NCBI GenBank assembly: GCA_900230115.1
Contig: LT907983.1
Coordinates: 620,001 to 684,000 of the forward strand
Source: Spirosomataceae bacterium TFI 002
GTDB taxonomy: Bacteria > Bacteroidota > Bacteroidia > Cytophagales > Spirosomataceae
Reading direction: 5' to 3'
Length of the DNA stretch: 64,000 nucleotides
Numbering within the stretch: the stretch's first letter is position 1; every line of letters begins with the position of its first letter. The translations under genes were made by a program, and so were the position numbers. The notes beneath the pieces were generated by a model. It had not been told where the DNA came from and did not search any database. It saw only the letters and a list, made by a program, of their open reading frames with translations. Below are positions 35,671 to 43,478 of this stretch, piece by piece.

Positions 35671-36759
35671 TTACAAGTAACTTTTCCATTTGAAATAGAG
35701 AAATAATCCTACGGCTATAAGTGCCATAGAAATGAGAGAGTAATAATACCCGTTGGGTGATTGAAGTTCCGGCATGTTCGCAAAATTCATCCCGTAAAGT
35801 CCTGCAATAAAACTTAGAGGCATAAAAATCACTGTAAAAACAGTCAGCGTTTTCATCACAGAATTCATTTTGTTACTCAAGCTAGATTGGTAACTTGTAA
35901 GTACATTATCGGCTAATTCGCGATACGTATCAAGTGATTCTAAAATTTGTAAAACGTGATCTTGAGCATCTCGTAAATATACATTGACATTAGTACCCAC
36001 AAGGTCAGAGTTCTCTCGAATCAATGTTCCTAATATATCTCTCACAGGAAGAATAATTCTTTTCATGAATGTCAATTCCTTTTTTAAGTTATAAATTAGA
36101 ATTTGGTGGTGCTGTTTGGGATCATTTAAGATTTGTTCCTCTAACTCTTCCAACCTATCACTAACTTTTTCCATCACTAAAAAATAGTGGTCTATGATAA
36201 GGTCCAAGAGTGCATAAAGTAAATAGTCGCTATTATATTTCCTTATACGACCGGCCGGCTGAAACTTAATACGATCATAAATATTTCTAAAAATATCCGT
36301 TTGATCACGTTCTTGAAAGGATACTACGTAGTTTTTACCTAACACTAAACTTATCTGTTCGGCTTCTAAATCAAAGGTTTCCTCATTCAGGTGCAACATT
36401 TTTAGCACAACAAAGAGTTGATTCTCTTCTTCAAAAAATTCAATTTTAGGTTTTTGAGTCGTATTTAAAACATCTTCTAAAAGCAATGGGTGTAAACCAA
36501 ATTGATCACCAATCCGCTTTACTACTTTTATTTCATGAACCCCATCAATATCCAACCACATCTTTTGCCCTTCTGGGATTTCAACAGAGACCTCTTTAAA
36601 GTTTTTAATTTCCTTAAGGTTCATTTCAACTTCATTGTAATCTACCCTTACAATATGGGTTTTATCCATCACCTCTTTACCAATATAGGTTAGGCTACCT
36701 GGTGAAACAAACACATCTTGTTTTGGGGTTTTGAAGAGATTCTTTTTCTTTTTAGACAT
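35671..36759 (-). CDS. corA: CorA-type magnesium/cobalt transporter
   Basis: A 362-residue channel with a cytoplasmic N-terminal domain (HPLLLEDVLNTTQKPKIEFFE, then VSFQERDQTDIFRNIYDRI) and a long helix leading to two C-terminal transmembrane helices. The signature YGMNFANMPE, including the selectivity GMN, sits between them. CorA forms pentamers that admit Mg2+, Co2+ or Ni2+. Size and order match the family. The gene abuts the glycosyltransferase gene tail to tail. Confidence 0.93.
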   Translation of the reverse strand: MSKKKKNLFKTPKQDVFVSPGSLTYIGKEVMDKTHIVRVDYNEVEMNLKEIKNFKEVSVEIPEGQKMWLDIDGVHEIKVVKRIGDQFGLHPLLLEDVLNTTQKPKIEFFEEENQLFVVLKMLHLNEETFDLEAEQISLVLGKNYVVSFQERDQTDIFRNIYDRIKFQPAGRIRKYNSDYLLYALLDLIIDHYFLVMEKVSDRLEELEEQILNDPKQHHQILIYNLKKELTFMKRIILPVRDILGTLIRENSDLVGTNVNVYLRDAQDHVLQILESLDTYRELADNVLTSYQSSLSNKMNSVMKTLTVFTVIFMPLSFIAGLYGMNFANMPELQSPNGYYYSLISMALIAVGLFLYFKWKSYL

Positions 36760-36855
36760 AGGAAGCTGGTTTTTGTATTCCCTCTTAAGTGGACTAAAAG
36801 TAATTCAATTTAGCATTAAAAATCATTTAATACTTTCATAAAAACTAAATGAAAG

Positions 36856-38334
36856 TCAATATTTGAGAATTTTTTGAAGATACAAATCAGAATTAAGTAG
36901 GTTTTCTATTCGTATAAAATGCATTCCCGCCGGAAGTGAATTGGTGTCAATAGAGGTTTCTGTCCCTGTAGGGTTTATAGTTAGAAAAACTTGAGCATTT
37001 GCATCTAAAATCTTAATTACAAACTTGTCCAACTCTCCTGTTATTTTAAAAATTCCTGTAGTGGAATTTGGTAACAGCTCAATACTTTGTTCTCCAACAA
37101 GCATGTGCGAAGGTTCATTTATAGTTTGAATATGATAAGCCAAAATCACTGGTGGATTCGAATAAGTGCCTTGAAAAGAGTCTATTCGCTGAACACTTAA
37201 ATACAGCGTACCACTTTGAGAATCGTAAGTTCCTCCACCAATTTTCATGTAATAATTGGAAATGGGCAATGTCAAAACTCCATAGTTGTATGGAACCACC
37301 TCATGACTCAGTAATTGTCCATTTTTTACTTTTACAAGATCCTTCACATCCCATAGCCAGTAATAATAATCGTAATCACCACTGACATAGGTACAGTAAC
37401 CTCCACATGGGCTAGATTCACCTGAGGGGGTACATTTGTAACAAATTCCGCTTTCGTGACCGCCAGAGTGGCCAATGGTCATATAGGTATCGGTGTTAGG
37501 AACTATGAAACCGTAAATTGCTTGAGACAAATGAGTCCAAATGTCATTATTTAAAGTGTTATTGTACAAGTCCGAATTGAGTGGATTACTCAATGAAAAG
37601 TCTAAAACTGGAGTTGCCGGAATGTTTCCACTTATTGGGTTTAAGAAATCTGACTTGTTTAATACAAAAGCACTTGGCCCTACGCTTAATCTTGAAATGA
37701 TAGGAATCCCACTAGAAGAACCCGAAATCAAATCACCTCCTAATTCGGCTTGATGCTCTATTGGAATATCCGAGATCCAACCTGAGGCATGTGCGGCTCC
37801 TGACATCGAATGGTAGCCTGAAACAGTACTTGTAGCTAAATTATTGGCATTTTCAACCACAAATGATGTATGAGTTACAGCTCCAGAAGCATCGTAATAT
37901 TGAAAACCATTAACCAAAAGTTTGGGATTGGGAGTTGCAGCAGCATAGTACATTCCACTTATTCTGTCTATTTCTTGTGTATTGCCTGAAGTGGGTCGAG
38001 AAAGTACTTGCGAAAATACCTGAATAGGAGAATTCGAAATCGGCATCAAACTGATGTCGCTTGTATTTAATGGTGTAGGTATTGGAAATTCTGCAATAGC
38101 TTGTTGATTAGTATGACCAACTATAAAAAGGGAATGATTGTCCTTATTGTAGGCTATTGGACCTTGGGAAAAATTCGTATTTGATGCCCCGAAAGTATTA
38201 GCAGAAATCCTAAATCCTCCTATGTAATTTAAGTCGGAAATTTGAACCAAATCTTGGGCCTGTAAAATTGCTGACTGCGATAGAAGGATAATTACAGAAC
38301 CCAATACTTTTTTAAGAAACGAGTATAATTTCAT
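36856..38334 (-). CDS. Secreted protein with type IX secretion type A sorting domain
   Basis: A 492-residue exported protein with signal peptide MKLYSFLKKVLGSVIILLSQ continuing to LQAQ. The body has repeated beta segments (for example IAYNKDNHSLFIVGH and GGTYDSQSGTLYLSVQRID) suggesting a beta-propeller, and a cysteine cluster CYKCTPSGESSPCGGYC. The last 80 residues (SIELLPNSTTGIFKI through NSDLYLQKILKY) are the Por_Secre_tail-type sorting signal. It will be secreted through T9SS or attached to the cell surface. No enzyme motif is recognised. Confidence 0.75.
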   Translation of the reverse strand: MKLYSFLKKVLGSVIILLSQSAILQAQDLVQISDLNYIGGFRISANTFGASNTNFSQGPIAYNKDNHSLFIVGHTNQQAIAEFPIPTPLNTSDISLMPISNSPIQVFSQVLSRPTSGNTQEIDRISGMYYAAATPNPKLLVNGFQYYDASGAVTHTSFVVENANNLATSTVSGYHSMSGAAHASGWISDIPIEHQAELGGDLISGSSSGIPIISRLSVGPSAFVLNKSDFLNPISGNIPATPVLDFSLSNPLNSDLYNNTLNNDIWTHLSQAIYGFIVPNTDTYMTIGHSGGHESGICYKCTPSGESSPCGGYCTYVSGDYDYYYWLWDVKDLVKVKNGQLLSHEVVPYNYGVLTLPISNYYMKIGGGTYDSQSGTLYLSVQRIDSFQGTYSNPPVILAYHIQTINEPSHMLVGEQSIELLPNSTTGIFKITGELDKFVIKILDANAQVFLTINPTGTETSIDTNSLPAGMHFIRIENLLNSDLYLQKILKY

Positions 38335-38448
38335 AGCTTTTGAATAGTCTATTAATAAACTATTTAACTGCTTTATGACTATTACAAATCAATCCAGAAG
38401 GTATCTTAAGTCATCTAGATTCAACTTATCTAACTGCAATATGGCTAT

Positions 38449-38988
38449 TTATTTTTTCCCAAGTTTAGATTCAATATGTCGTAAAATCTCCATTTGCTTG
38501 GCTTGACTTTCAAAAAGCACCTTGATTTGTTCTTGTAGCAAAAGGTCAAGTTTTTGATTCAAAGACCTAATTTCTAATTCTGCTTTTAGGTTAATCATAT
38601 AGTCATTCTCACTTCGCTTCCTGTCTTTCTCCTCTTGCCTATTTTGACTCATCATAATAATAGGAGCTTGCAGTGCAGCAATGCAAGACAAAATCAAATT
38701 CATGAGGATAAAAGGATAGGGATCAAATTCGTCTCCTCTAGGAGCAGTGACATTGTAAATGATCCAAATAGTGAGAATTACAAAAAACGAAATTATGAAA
38801 GCCCAACTTCCTCCAAACTCAGCAACCTTGTCCGAAATCCTTTGACCACGGCTAAGTATTTCTCTAGGAGGATTTAATAAGTTTTGAATGATAAGATTCT
38901 CATCTTCAATAGTTTGCTTTACTATTTCTTGAAGTTTTTTAATATGCGTGCTTTCGGCATTGAGTAAGTTCGTGATATCCTTATCCAT
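38449..38988 (-). CDS. DUF1003 family membrane protein
   Basis: A 179-residue protein; the ATG at 38988 is the natural start. Features typical of DUF1003 are VAEFGGSWAFIISFFVILTI, DPYPFILMNLILSCIAALQ and APIIMMSQNRQEEKDR, giving two transmembrane helices flanked by a coiled coil (SLNQKLDLLLQEQIKVL). The function of the family is unknown; proteins of this kind are suspected to be membrane-associated cyclophilin-like or signalling accessories. It stands alone. Confidence 0.87.
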   Translation of the reverse strand: MDKDITNLLNAESTHIKKLQEIVKQTIEDENLIIQNLLNPPREILSRGQRISDKVAEFGGSWAFIISFFVILTIWIIYNVTAPRGDEFDPYPFILMNLILSCIAALQAPIIMMSQNRQEEKDRKRSENDYMINLKAELEIRSLNQKLDLLLQEQIKVLFESQAKQMEILRHIESKLGKK

Positions 38989-39049
38989 TATGTTTTTTTT
39001 ATTAATTGAAACACTATTAAAATACCTTTTCAATCAAAAAGATCTAAGG

Positions 39050-40468
39050 TCATCGAAAAAATACTCCATTAAAGTTCACCAAAAACACCTCTTTTACTCC
39101 TCTAGTTAGGGCTGTATAAAGCCACCTCATAAAGTCTAGGTCTATGGTTTCATTTGGCAAATATCCTTGATCTATAAACACCGCATCCCACTGCCCACCT
39201 TGCGATTTGTGACATGTAAGTGCATAGGCATATTTAACCTGCAAGGCATTCATGTATTGATCTACCTTGATCAAATCGTTTCTTTCTTTTCGGGTTTTAG
39301 CCCAAAAATAATCCTTCAAAACGCTTTGGTACAATTTGTCGTTTTCTTCTTTGGTAAGGCTGGGCGAATGCGAATGAAGCGTATCCAACATGATTAAGGT
39401 TTCAAACTCAGGCTCATCTGGATAATCCACCAATTTCATTCCCACATGTTGAAATCGAAATCCGTGCATTTCCTCTTCCCTACCCATGTGAGTAACTTCC
39501 AAAAACTCTCCATTGGCAATAAATCCTGCAGCTGATCCTTCCTCTAATACAGTGTAATTATTCTTCACCGCCATAAGAATATCACCATGCTGTAATTCGT
39601 ACTCGGCACTATAAATCTTGTTTCTTATAAATTGGTTATACTGAACAGCGTTTTTATTACTACGAGTTATAACAATCGTGTTTTCCTTTCCGTATTTATC
39701 ATAAGCATAGGTAAGTCCTTCTTCGATCCGCTGACCTGTCATCCTGAATATATCACTAAATTCTTTGGTCTTTATTCCTATTTCAAATGTAAGCGTATCT
39801 ATATTATTCCTTAGCTCGGTAGCATTTTCCAATATCCCAGAAGCTTGCTTTTGCCTTACCACCTGTGTGAGTTGATGGCTAACTACATCTGCAAAGTATC
39901 CTTGTGCTACATGATCGGCATCGAGTGCTGGAGAGTAATCTGAACCTACAGGAGGAAGCTGAGCTTCATCGCCAATAAGCATCAGTTTATTTCCACTTCC
40001 TTCAAATACATATGTGATAATATCGTGCAATAAACTATCTCTACCAAACTCCCTCCTATCATTGATCATGGAGGCCTCATCTACAATAAAAAGTGTGCCT
40101 TCGTGGTAGTTTTTTTGTCTTTCAAAAACCAAAGCCCCGCTTTTGGAATCCTCCTTGGCCTTGTAAATCTTTCTATGAATTGTTTGTGCTTGCCTTTTGG
40201 AGTAATTGGCCATTACTTTAGATGCTCTACCCGTGGGTGCAAGTAAAACTGATTTCCAACCAAATTTTGGCAAGGTCTTAATCAAAGCACTTATAAATGT
40301 TGTTTTTCCTGTTCCAGCGTAACCTTTTAGTACAAAAACATGTCTATCAAGTTCTTGATTGTCCAAAAAATCATCCATCAAAGTGAAGAGTTTGGCCTGT
40401 GAAAATGTAGGTTCAAACTTAAAGTTTTTGAGCAGTAGCTGTGAAGGAGCTAAAATTTCTTCTTTCAT
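39050..40468 (-). CDS. RecD/Pif1-like superfamily 1 helicase (AAA_30)
   Basis: A 472-residue protein; ATG at 40468 chosen. It shows Walker A GYAGTGKTTFISALI, motif Ia VLLAPTGRASKVM, Walker B FIVDEASMIND, motif III LIGDEAQLPPVGSDYSP, and C-terminal motif VI-like YALTCHKSQGGQWDAVFID and RWLYTALTRG. This architecture fits ATP-dependent 5'-3' DNA helicases of the RecD-like/Dda group. A role in replication or repair is inferred; the RecBC partners are not nearby. It is divergent from the Nudix gene. Confidence 0.88.
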   Translation of the reverse strand: MKEEILAPSQLLLKNFKFEPTFSQAKLFTLMDDFLDNQELDRHVFVLKGYAGTGKTTFISALIKTLPKFGWKSVLLAPTGRASKVMANYSKRQAQTIHRKIYKAKEDSKSGALVFERQKNYHEGTLFIVDEASMINDRREFGRDSLLHDIITYVFEGSGNKLMLIGDEAQLPPVGSDYSPALDADHVAQGYFADVVSHQLTQVVRQKQASGILENATELRNNIDTLTFEIGIKTKEFSDIFRMTGQRIEEGLTYAYDKYGKENTIVITRSNKNAVQYNQFIRNKIYSAEYELQHGDILMAVKNNYTVLEEGSAAGFIANGEFLEVTHMGREEEMHGFRFQHVGMKLVDYPDEPEFETLIMLDTLHSHSPSLTKEENDKLYQSVLKDYFWAKTRKERNDLIKVDQYMNALQVKYAYALTCHKSQGGQWDAVFIDQGYLPNETIDLDFMRWLYTALTRGVKEVFLVNFNGVFFR

Positions 40469-40515
40469 CGGACTCGAAAGGTATAGAAAAATATGGTGGA
40501 TTTGACTAATTCTCA

Positions 40516-40523
40516 TACTTTTG
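40516..40523 (+). promoter_or_regulatory. -7 box upstream of the Nudix/RiPP-like/uvrC gene train
   Basis: TACTTTTG matches TAnnTTTG and lies 26 nt before the first ATG of the operon-like gene train 40549-46446. No convincing -33 element is present. Confidence 0.45.
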
Positions 40524-40548
40524 AAAACAGAAAGAATTCGCTTCCTAA

Positions 40549-40995
40549 ATGTCAGATATCAAAAAACAAGTTCAAGAGCATTATGGTAACAGAATAAGAG
40601 TAAGAGCTTGTGGCGTATTGATCGAAAACGATAAAATAATGATGCTCAAACACGAAGGCATAGGTGAACTCAATTACTATTGGTCCGTGCCCGGTGGAGA
40701 GCCCCTTTTGAATGAAAACCTTGCACAGGCTGTAGAAAGAGAAATGGAAGAAGAGGTCAACCTTAAAGTAAAAACACAGGACCTTTTACATGTCAATGAA
40801 TACATAAATGACTCTCTACATGCGATAGAACTATATTTCAGAGTTATAAGGGAAAGAGGAAGTGAGAAACTTGGAATTGATCCTGAAAGTCCTAATTTTA
40901 GAGTACTTACAGATTTAAAATGGTTCTTAAAAACTGATTTATTAGCAATGAATCCTAAAACAAGACCAGATTTTTTAGAGAAAATTTGGCATTAA
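40549..40995 (+). CDS. Nudix hydrolase
   Basis: A 148-residue protein with a complete Nudix box, GGEPLLNENLAQAVEREMEE, followed by EVNL; the metal-binding REMEEE core is intact. Nudix enzymes hydrolyse nucleoside diphosphates linked to other groups. The substrate is not predictable. It is the first gene of a run of genes with gaps of 1 to 36 bp or overlaps on the same strand, so it could be co-transcribed with the RiPP-like genes downstream. Confidence 0.92.
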   Translation: MSDIKKQVQEHYGNRIRVRACGVLIENDKIMMLKHEGIGELNYYWSVPGGEPLLNENLAQAVEREMEEEVNLKVKTQDLLHVNEYINDSLHAIELYFRVIRERGSEKLGIDPESPNFRVLTDLKWFLKTDLLAMNPKTRPDFLEKIWH

Positions 40996-40996
40996 A

Positions 40997-41794
40997 ATGC
41001 AAGCAATATACAGCATAGAAGATGATAGGTTTGACATTACTGATCTTGAGAACAAGAAATTGATTCTCGAGTTTCAGCAGGGGAAGTTTGTATTTATAGT
41101 ATTAAATAATATTACGAATAGTATTGAGTGGCTAGAGGACTTCCCTATTACAGAATGGGAAAATGATCTTCCCATTATTTTCGACAATCACCAATTCTTA
41201 AAGGCTAATTTCTGGGCACAAGTAGTGGTTGTTTTTCACGCTATTCAAAAAGCAATTGTGCCAACTAAGTTTATTGGTAAAATTGACAAGTCCCATTTGA
41301 TTCCGAATTATAATAGTCCTGATCAAAATGTTGAAATTAAAACCTTCAAAATAAATGAAGAAAGAACGCTCCTTTATCGTGTTCCCAAATATTTTCAAGA
41401 CTTTTTGAGCAAAGTTTACATTGGAAAGGAAATCTACTTTATCCCAATGGAATTATGTCAACCCAAAGAAAATGATGGTCTGATTATTTTAGTTTCAAAC
41501 GATGCATGTAACTTTTCTACCCACAATGGTAGCATGATAAACAGTTCGGTATTTATCGGATTACGAAACACAAGGCATTTCGAAAAGTGTATCGATTATT
41601 TCGGTGAAGAAAATGCTAAAGTCGTCCTACTAGGTACGGTTACTAACTATTCACCATTATTTGATGTAATAAAGCGTAAGGACTGTGATTTGTCTTTTGG
41701 TGTACTTTCTTCTCAAGTAAAGTTTAGCCAATACTTTTCTGAGGTCCCAAAACACAAATATTTCACAATTTTCAATTCTGTTCTTTATTTCTAA
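40997..41794 (+). CDS. DUF3822-like protein (ASKHA-fold candidate)
   Basis: A 265-residue soluble protein, one base after the Nudix stop. The layout LILEFQQGKFVFIVLNNI, WAQVVVVFHAIQKAIVPTKF and AKVVLLGTVTNYSPLFDVI resembles DUF3822, a Bacteroidota family with a PilM/ASKHA-like fold often found near coaD and rsmD. The match is by eye and moderate. No ATP-binding residues are evident. It is probably not part of RiPP biosynthesis; function unknown. Confidence 0.5.
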   Translation: MQAIYSIEDDRFDITDLENKKLILEFQQGKFVFIVLNNITNSIEWLEDFPITEWENDLPIIFDNHQFLKANFWAQVVVVFHAIQKAIVPTKFIGKIDKSHLIPNYNSPDQNVEIKTFKINEERTLLYRVPKYFQDFLSKVYIGKEIYFIPMELCQPKENDGLIILVSNDACNFSTHNGSMINSSVFIGLRNTRHFEKCIDYFGEENAKVVLLGTVTNYSPLFDVIKRKDCDLSFGVLSSQVKFSQYFSEVPKHKYFTIFNSVLYF

Positions 41795-41830
41795 ACTTTC
41801 AATACTTTCTGAAATTTATATAGCTCTAAA

Positions 41831-41965
41831 ATGACCGTAAAGGAAAAATGGAAAATGTGGTTTAAAAGAGTTGGCTGGGCTGGTTTCTTTTTTTTCTTAA
41901 TCAAAGGGCTTTTGTGGTTATTAATTCCTTATTTAGTAGCCAATGGACTAATCCAATGCGAATAA
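41831..41965 (+). CDS. Small membrane protein, 44 aa
   Basis: A 44-codon ORF, MTVKEKWKMWFKRVGWAGFF, with a basic amphipathic start, one transmembrane helix, and a C-terminus ending GLIQCE. It resembles very small Bacteroidota proteins that are sometimes misannotated as alanyl-tRNA synthetase. It lies one base before the PqqD-like gene, with a good ATG and a position inside a dense operon, so it is likely real. It might be a local membrane anchor. It could also be a precursor peptide, but it lacks a recognisable lasso core, so that is unlikely. Confidence 0.65.
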   Translation: MTVKEKWKMWFKRVGWAGFFFFLIKGLLWLLIPYLVANGLIQCE

Positions 41966-41966
41966 T

Positions 41967-42254
41967 ATGCTAAAACAATCAAAATTTAAGTTGACCAAAA
42001 ACGTAATCTCAACACAATTGGGAGACGAAGCTGTTTTATTGGATCACGAAAGAGGCTTTTATTACAGCCTAAATGAAGTCGGTGTCTCGGTTTTAGAAGA
42101 GCTTGTTAAAGGGTCAAAAACCTACGTCAAATTGCTAGACAAAATCTTAGAAGAGTATGATATTGATGAAGTTACAGCTTCTGAAGATCTAGATATGTTG
42201 CTTGAAGAGTTGCTAGAAGAAAAATTAATCCGAACAGTTGCTGCGGTTTCTTAA
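41967..42254 (+). CDS. PqqD/RRE family protein (RiPP recognition element, lasso B1-like)
   Basis: A 95-residue PqqD-fold protein: LTKNVISTQLGDEAVLLDHE, GFYYSLNEVGVSVLEELV and the helical tail SEDLDMLLEELLEEKLI. These domains bind leader peptides of ribosomally made natural products and hand them to the processing protease, as lasso B1 proteins do. It overlaps the next gene by 17 bp, exactly as B1 and B2 genes are commonly linked, which supports the assignment. Confidence 0.88.
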   Translation: MLKQSKFKLTKNVISTQLGDEAVLLDHERGFYYSLNEVGVSVLEELVKGSKTYVKLLDKILEEYDIDEVTASEDLDMLLEELLEEKLIRTVAAVS

Positions 42255-42621
42255 ACTTCCCTGGAAAGAGAAAATTACATTTGTCCAAGTATTTTTACTT
42301 TTGACAACGATAGTACTTTTGACTAAGGCTTTATCATTTAAAAACTTAAAGAGTGTTGTGAATTACTTTGCAAAAAATAATGAAAAGTCGGTATCACCAA
42401 TTTTTATAAAGCAAATACAACGATGGGGAGCAATATTACCCGGCACCTTTTCCTGCTTGCCGCAAGCTCTTGCTGTAAAGTTGAAGGATAAGCATTCAAC
42501 CATACACTTTGGAGTTCAAAAAGACCTCAATTTTGAAGCACACGCCTGGGTTGAAAAAAATGGATCCATAATAATAGGCGAAAGACCAAATGACAATTTC
42601 AAAAGTTTGTGGACATGGTAG
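42238..42621 (+). CDS. Lasso peptide biosynthesis B2-like protease (transglutaminase-like), TTG start
   Basis: A 127-residue cysteine protease of the lasso B2 type. The start is a TTG at 42238; no ATG occurs in the frame. The N-terminal RFLKLPWKEK helix, hydrophobic segment, and WGAILPGTFSCLPQALAVKL with C73, then FEAHAWVEKNGSIIIGE with H102, match the family's Cys-His pair. The usual Asp about 12 residues after the His is replaced by a Gly-Glu pair (G114-E115), so the third residue is unclear. The protein normally cleaves the leader from the precursor. It is overlapped by the neighbouring genes on both sides. Confidence 0.85.
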   Translation: MLRFLKLPWKEKITFVQVFLLLTTIVLLTKALSFKNLKSVVNYFAKNNEKSVSPIFIKQIQRWGAILPGTFSCLPQALAVKLKDKHSTIHFGVQKDLNFEAHAWVEKNGSIIIGERPNDNFKSLWTW

Positions 42622-43478
42622 TATACGAGGGTTTTGGTGAAATAATTAGTTCAGATATCGAACTCGGAAATAGACTTGAAACTAGCCTTGAAAAAGCTAC
42701 AATAAATATAGCTGCAGGCAATTTCACTTTGCCTACACTAACCCTTACCAATGTATACCGAGCCGGAACACAAGCATCTGTAGGTTTCGATGAAAATGGG
42801 ATATACCTTTCATGGGAGAATCATGGCGACTTCAAGATTGATACAGAGTCCAACATTTTTTACCAAAACACCAATGACAAAACAATTGTCATGTTCCTTT
42901 TAAGCGAAATAATGGGAATTGCATGCTGGCAAAAAGGTAAGTTCGTTTTACATGCTGGAGCAGTAGAAATTAATGGCAAAGCTCATATTTTTGCAGGTGT
43001 TCCAGGACAAGGAAAGTCCACCACTATTACTTCACTTTGGCAAAAAGGTGCGACAGTACTTTCCGACGATTTAGTGCTGATAGATTTTAAAAACAAGAAC
43101 ATCTATTGCACTCCAAGTATTGCAGAAATCAAGATTTGGGAAGAAAGCGTAATAGGACTAGATATAGATAGAACTACCATCTCTTTATCCTCTGAGGGTA
43201 AAAGAAAATACTTATTACCAACCAAAAGCATTGCGGAATCTTACCCAGTTGCGAGTATAAATATCATCTCTAATGAAGCAATGGATAACTTTGCTGCTTT
43301 GGAACTCCTGAAGTATTTCCCTTTGCCAAACCAAGTTCTAAATCCTATCCAACTTAAGCGACATTTCCAAGAGTCTATTCTTATTCAGCAGTGCTGTAAA
43401 ATCAATCATTTGCAACCCAAAGAAAGCTTTTCTGACTTAAAAGCTTGGGCTCAACAATTTATAGAAGAAAATGCTTGA
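42615..43478 (+). CDS. HPr kinase/phosphorylase-like protein (RiPP precursor kinase candidate)
   Basis: A 287-residue protein; ATG at 42615 is preferred, though GTG 42609 is also in frame. It shows VLHAGAVEINGKAHIFAGVP, P-loop GVPGQGKST, and ATVLSDDLVLIDFKN, a pattern seen in HPrK-related proteins such as the lasso precursor kinases (paeninodin-type K proteins). The N-terminal half is beta-rich. Overlap of 7 bp with the B2 gene. It is predicted to phosphorylate a Ser/Thr or C-terminal residue of a peptide, or to use a nucleotide in another way; this is inferred from homologous clusters. Confidence 0.8.
   Translation: MVVYEGFGEIISSDIELGNRLETSLEKATINIAAGNFTLPTLTLTNVYRAGTQASVGFDENGIYLSWENHGDFKIDTESNIFYQNTNDKTIVMFLLSEIMGIACWQKGKFVLHAGAVEINGKAHIFAGVPGQGKSTTITSLWQKGATVLSDDLVLIDFKNKNIYCTPSIAEIKIWEESVIGLDIDRTTISLSSEGKRKYLLPTKSIAESYPVASINIISNEAMDNFAALELLKYFPLPNQVLNPIQLKRHFQESILIQQCCKINHLQPKESFSDLKAWAQQFIEENA

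Noticed and set aside
40549-40995. Nudix gene as part of the RiPP machinery
   Set aside because: No Nudix enzyme belongs to the known B1-B2-K-N set; linkage alone is weak evidence.
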